Part shown: positions 5,170 to 7,359 of the stretch, piece after piece | Position numbering within the stretch: position 1 is the stretch's first letter | Layout: each line of letters starts with the position of its first letter | Assembly (NCBI GenBank): GCA_023392205.1 | Contig: JAEVZN010000399.1 | Span: 1-7,359, forward strand | Origin: Pseudomonadota bacterium | Lineage (GTDB): Bacteria; Pseudomonadota; Alphaproteobacteria; Rhizobiales; Xanthobacteraceae | Direction: 5' to 3' | DNA length: 7,359 bases | Translations under genes and position numbers: made by a program | Notes under the pieces: generated by a model | What the model saw: the letters and a program-made list of their open reading frames with translations, nothing else | Databases searched by the model: none | Told to the model about the DNA's origin: nothing

Positions 5170-6380
5170 CAGCGTTCGGCCGCCTGGATGAGGGTTACAT
5201 TGGCCTTTTCGATTGCATTCAGCCGCACTTCGGCATGACGCGGCTGATACCACGGCATCCGGCCGAAATGGTCCTGCAGATCCGACGAGCGGAAGATGCG
5301 GCCCTTGCGCGCGAAAATCTCGTTGCGGGCGATCCGCATTTCGTAGGGTGTGAGCTGCAACACCTCATTGATGGAGAGCCGCCGCCGGTCTGAATCGAGA
5401 AAGATGAATCCGTTGATGCGCGCCGGCAGGTCCGGAACCGGGACCGGCGCCGCGACCGCAGGTGAGGTCCGTCCCGGCATAGGTGCGGGTGCGATGGGCG
5501 CGGGCGCGACCGGCATCTGCGCCATGGTCTGCGGCGGAGGCGCCGGACGCGCCGGCGAGGTCTGCGCGGGTGAGGTCTGCCCGCCCGGCGCGCCGAGACG
5601 GGCGAGAAAGATATGCCCGTCGATCTCGTCGTAATAGGCCGGCGATTGCTGATGGCCCACCGTCGCCGCCAGGGCCTTCACTTCCGCGCGGACATCCTTG
5701 GCGAGCGTCACCAGAGAGATATCGTCCCGCGCCAGCAGGGGAACAAGCGCACGAGTGAAAATCGAATTCGGATTGGGATCGTCGTCGCCCAGCCGGTCCA
5801 GTGCCACTTCGCCGATCCCGGCCGAGTAGAGAATGAAGACACCATCGGTCGGTTGCGATGCGCCGAGCCCGCGCGAGCCGGCAATCGACCGCCCGGTCGT
5901 ATCCCGGAACGGGTTTTCGCGGCAGGCGTCAAGAACGACGATTTGCGAGCGCGCGCCCCGCGCTTTCAGCCGCTGGATCAGATTGTCGGTCGAGATCGAT
6001 TCGTCCTTCAGAAAGTTCTGCTGCCCCGCTGCGACACGCGGCACGTCCACCGGCAGGAGATAATTCGCGCCGTCAATTTCCACACCGTGACCGGCGTAGA
6101 AGAAGAATACGGTGTCCCCCGGCTGAACCTGGGCCTCCGTGCGCACCATCAGCTGGAGAAATTCACGGCGCGACAGGTTTTCCCCGATGGTGGTCTGGAA
6201 CCCGAGCTGCTGCATGGTTGCGGCGACCGCCCGCGCGTCGCTCACCGCCTTCTGCAGGGGATCGACATTCTGGTACGCGTCATTGCCAATGATCAGCGCT
6301 AGCCGGTTCTGCGCGGTGGCCGGTGCGCATAGCAGCAGAACGAGGGCGGTGGCGGCGAAGATGCAGCGAATGGAAGTCAT
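5169..6380 (-). CDS. Secreted caspase-family (C14) peptidase with C-terminal YARHG domain
   Basis: A 403-residue exported protein with a signal peptide at residues 1-23 (cleavage near ATA-QN). A caspase-fold domain covers about 26-262: it opens with RLALIIGNDAY, has the catalytic His98 in FFFYAGHG and Cys153 in VVLDACRENPF, so both dyad residues are present. A Pro/Ala/Thr/Gln-rich linker (264-320) contains short repeats such as QTSPAQTSPA and PVAPAPIAPAPMP. Residues 322-403 match the YARHG domain (YEMRIARNEIFARKGRIF, then MPWYQP), a predicted extracytoplasmic module found with peptidase domains. Bacterial relatives of this fold (ortho- or metacaspases) usually cut after Arg or Lys. The product is expected in the periplasm or on the surface. 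No good Shine-Dalgarno precedes ATG 6380; CTAAATAAC just upstream could allow an AT-rich or near-leaderless start. The M15 gene follows with a TGATG overlap. Substrate is unknown. Confidence 0.87.
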   Translation of the reverse strand: MTSIRCIFAATALVLLLCAPATAQNRLALIIGNDAYQNVDPLQKAVSDARAVAATMQQLGFQTTIGENLSRREFLQLMVRTEAQVQPGDTVFFFYAGHGVEIDGANYLLPVDVPRVAAGQQNFLKDESISTDNLIQRLKARGARSQIVVLDACRENPFRDTTGRSIAGSRGLGASQPTDGVFILYSAGIGEVALDRLGDDDPNPNSIFTRALVPLLARDDISLVTLAKDVRAEVKALAATVGHQQSPAYYDEIDGHIFLARLGAPGGQTSPAQTSPARPAPPPQTMAQMPVAPAPIAPAPMPGRTSPAVAAPVPVPDLPARINGFIFLDSDRRRLSINEVLQLTPYEMRIARNEIFARKGRIFRSSDLQDHFGRMPWYQPRHAEVRLNAIEKANVTLIQAAER

Positions 6381-6621
6381 GGCGGTTATTTAGCGCCGCG
6401 CCGCGGCTGCCGGAAGTCGCGGCAGGGCCTCGATTTGCCGCACCGGGGACTGCCAAGACCGTCTTTCATGTGCGCTGGTGCCCCATTGATGCCGCATTAA
6501 GTGTCGGATTCAGAAAGATTTTTTGATCCTGTTCCGGCCGAACCGGACGCATTCGCGGTTGTTCTGACGCGCGCAATCCCTTAAGCCGCAATGCAACAAA
6601 TCACTCAACTTTGCGAGGTTC
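6381..6621. promoter_or_regulatory. Divergent intergenic region between caspase and LTxxQ genes
   Basis: This 241-base gap must hold the promoters of both divergent genes. Visible elements are a minus-strand TAAATA (6386-6391) that could be a -10 very close to the caspase ATG, an AAGAC-C-GTCTT palindrome (6455-6465), a T6 run (6519-6524 area), a TCCGG/CCGGA stem (6533-6537/6543-6547) and CGCAA (6587-6591) with TTGCG (6611-6615) flanking the site of ribosome binding. I find no well-matched -35/-10 pair and no convincing GGAAC-type ECF promoter. Confidence 0.5.
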
Positions 6622-6624
6622 ATG

Positions 6625-7017
6625 ATGTGGAAGGCGTTAACCGCCGGCCTGTTGGCCATAGTGTTGCTGGCTGCTCCGGAGGCGAAAGCCGACCCACGTG
6701 TTGAAGGTGGCATTGCGAAGTTCAAGTCGGCGCTCCGGCTGACGCCCGAGCAGGCTCGGCATTGGCCGCGCGTCGAGGCAGCCCTGCGCGAAGTCGCGCG
6801 GGATAGCGGCCGGTCGGATGCGGGGGAGACGGAGCCGGGCTTTCTGAGCAAGGTCGGCGCGCGGGCGACCGGAATGGCCATGAGTGCTGCCTCCATGCGG
6901 CGGCTGGTCTCGGCTGCGCAGCCGCTGGTCCGGACGCTGGATGACGACCAGAAGCGGGAGGCGATGATGCTGGCCCGCGCCATGGGCTTCGGCCAGATCG
7001 CCGCGCGATTGCAATAG
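6625..7017 (+). CDS. Small exported LTxxQ-motif (Spy/CpxP-like) protein
   Basis: A 130-residue protein with a clear Sec signal peptide (MWKALTAGLLAIVLLAAPEAKA, cleavage about residue 22) and a mainly helical mature part. The motif LRLTPEQARHWPRVEAALR, followed about 75 residues later by RTLDDDQKREAMMLARAMGF, gives the two LTxxQ-like segments of the Spy/CpxP family, whose enterobacterial members are periplasmic chaperones or envelope-stress modulators. The second copy is degenerate (LDDDQ). Two adjacent ATG codons (6622 and 6625) are possible; GAGG at 6615-6618 lies 6 bases from the second and only 3 from the first, so I prefer 6625. The gene is divergent from the secreted caspase gene and ends before a strong terminator, so it is probably a single-gene transcript. 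The family call is by motif; chaperone activity is inference. Confidence 0.7.
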   Translation: MWKALTAGLLAIVLLAAPEAKADPRVEGGIAKFKSALRLTPEQARHWPRVEAALREVARDSGRSDAGETEPGFLSKVGARATGMAMSAASMRRLVSAAQPLVRTLDDDQKREAMMLARAMGFGQIAARLQ

Positions 7018-7023
7018 CGGGGT

Positions 7024-7060
7024 GGCAAGGCGCGCGGCCCGTGCCGCGCCTGCTCTTGCC
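7024..7060 (+). other. Composite hairpin in the 3' UTR of the LTxxQ gene
   Basis: GGCAAG (7024-7029) pairs with CTTGCC (7055-7060) and encloses a perfect 7-bp stem GCGCGGC/GCCGCGC (7032-7038/7043-7049) with a CCGT tetraloop. It begins 6 bases after the stop codon and has no U-tract of its own. It may protect the transcript 3' end or form a structured 3'-UTR element together with the terminator that follows. Confidence 0.5.
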
Positions 7061-7066
7061 TGACAG

Positions 7067-7094
7067 GGGCCGTCCGGGGGGACGGCCCTTTTTT
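7067..7094 (+). terminator. Strong intrinsic terminator
   Basis: GGGCCGTCC (7067-7075) pairs perfectly with GGACGGCCC (7080-7088) around a GGGG loop and is followed directly by six T residues (7089-7094). It is oriented to end the LTxxQ gene transcript on the plus strand. On the opposite strand there is no U-tract after the stem. Confidence 0.92.
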
Positions 7095-7103
7095 GTTGCG
7101 GGA

Positions 7104-7146
7104 GACCTGGCGGCAGGTCAGGGAGACTTGCAGGCCTCCCGTTTTT
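7104..7146 (+). terminator. Second hairpin pair with T-run, possible backup terminator
   Basis: GACCTG (7104-7109) pairs with CAGGTC (7114-7119), and GGGAG (7121-7125) pairs with CTCCC (7136-7140) followed by G and five T residues (7142-7146). The second stem is short with a 10-base loop, so it is a weaker terminator than the one at 7067-7094. It lies just before the convergent membrane-protein gene. The segment also carries a GGGAGAC direct repeat (7100-7106 and 7121-7127). Confidence 0.45.
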
Positions 7147-7158
7147 GCGGCCCGCCGG

Positions 7159-7359
7159 TCAGTAATCCCGCTTGGCCTCGGAGACCAGCGCCGTGAGGTC
7201 CTCCTTGGTGTCGGCCTCGTCGGCCGGCGCGACCAGTTCGGCGGGCGGCGCGATCTCGCGATGCCGCCAGATGCCGATGATCGTGAGGATGGCACAGACC
7301 GGCGCCGTCATCAGCGCGATCGTGTCGTTGGGGTGGAACATCACCACGAAGGCCAGCAC
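7159..7359 (-). CDS. C-terminal fragment of a membrane protein, possibly an amino-acid permease
   Basis: Only the last 66 or so residues are visible; the frame is open to the window edge, so the gene continues beyond it and the true start is outside. The fragment begins with a hydrophobic stretch ending in FHPNDT, then a transmembrane helix (ALMTAPVCAILTIIGIW) that stops at RHRE, then a charged, Ala/Glu/Asp-rich tail ending in KRDY. A final helix followed by a basic stop-transfer and a cytosolic tail fits the end of a 12-helix APC-superfamily amino-acid permease, but other transporters end the same way. It converges with the LTxxQ gene. Confidence 0.55.
   Translation of the reverse strand: MLAFVVMFHPNDTIALMTAPVCAILTIIGIWRHREIAPPAELVAPADEADTKEDLTALVSEAKRDY

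Noticed and set aside
5170..5253. N-terminal extension of the M15 peptidase into the caspase gene
   Set aside because: It would bury the signal peptide behind 28 polar residues with several Cys, and overlap the caspase coding end; the TGATG start at 5169 fits better.
5613..6302. Plus-strand open frame (229 codons) within the caspase gene
   Set aside because: Antisense shadow of a well-supported coding frame with intact catalytic motifs; no ribosome binding site and no recognisable product.
6531..6548. TCCGG/CCGGA stem beside a T6 run as a terminator
   Set aside because: The T-run precedes the stem on the plus strand and is an A-run after it on the minus strand, and no gene ends here.
6510..7295. 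Minus-strand open frame (261 codons) across the LTxxQ gene and terminator
   Set aside because: It runs through the opposite strand of a strong intrinsic terminator and of a signal-peptide-bearing gene; the product is Ser/Arg/Pro-rich and featureless.

Overview
The window is GC-rich, has almost no intergenic waste, and its gene content (type-1 LeuA, LTxxQ secreted protein, secreted caspase with a C-terminal YARHG domain, aromatic ring-cleavage genes) suggests an alphaproteobacterial chromosome, most likely Hyphomicrobiales (Bradyrhizobium/Rhodopseudomonas/Afipia-like). This assignment rests on protein families and base composition only. I see no mobile element, tRNA, rRNA or CRISPR array.

Region 1 (1-2476) is an aromatic-degradation block on the plus strand. 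A 222-base upstream region carries a tandem 14-bp repeat, a T-N11-A dyad typical of LysR-type operators, a plausible sigma-70 promoter and a near-perfect Shine-Dalgarno. It leads into a bicupin extradiol ring-cleavage dioxygenase of the gentisate/salicylate 1,2-dioxygenase family (223-1293). A REP-like perfect palindrome lies in the gap, followed by a maleylacetate reductase of the iron-ADH fold (1439-2476). The pairing is odd: gentisate cleavage yields maleylpyruvate, not maleylacetate.

Region 2 (2477-4346) is leucine biosynthesis: 2-isopropylmalate synthase leuA, preceded by a 295-base leader. The leader encodes a 34-residue peptide with three consecutive Leu codons just before its stop, overlapped by mutually exclusive RNA stems. 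It looks like a leucine-responsive leader, but no U-tract terminator is visible.

Region 3 (4387-6380, minus strand) is a two-gene, translationally coupled (TGATG overlap) operon of secreted proteins: a caspase-fold peptidase with a Pro-rich linker and YARHG domain, then an M15 zinc peptidase predicted to cut peptidoglycan peptides. LeuA and this operon converge.

Region 4 (6381-7359): divergent from the caspase gene is a small secreted LTxxQ-motif (Spy/CpxP-like) protein. It is followed by a tandem hairpin array with a strong intrinsic terminator. The window closes with the C-terminal end of a minus-strand membrane protein, possibly an amino-acid permease. Regions 3 and 4 together look like a cell-envelope neighbourhood.
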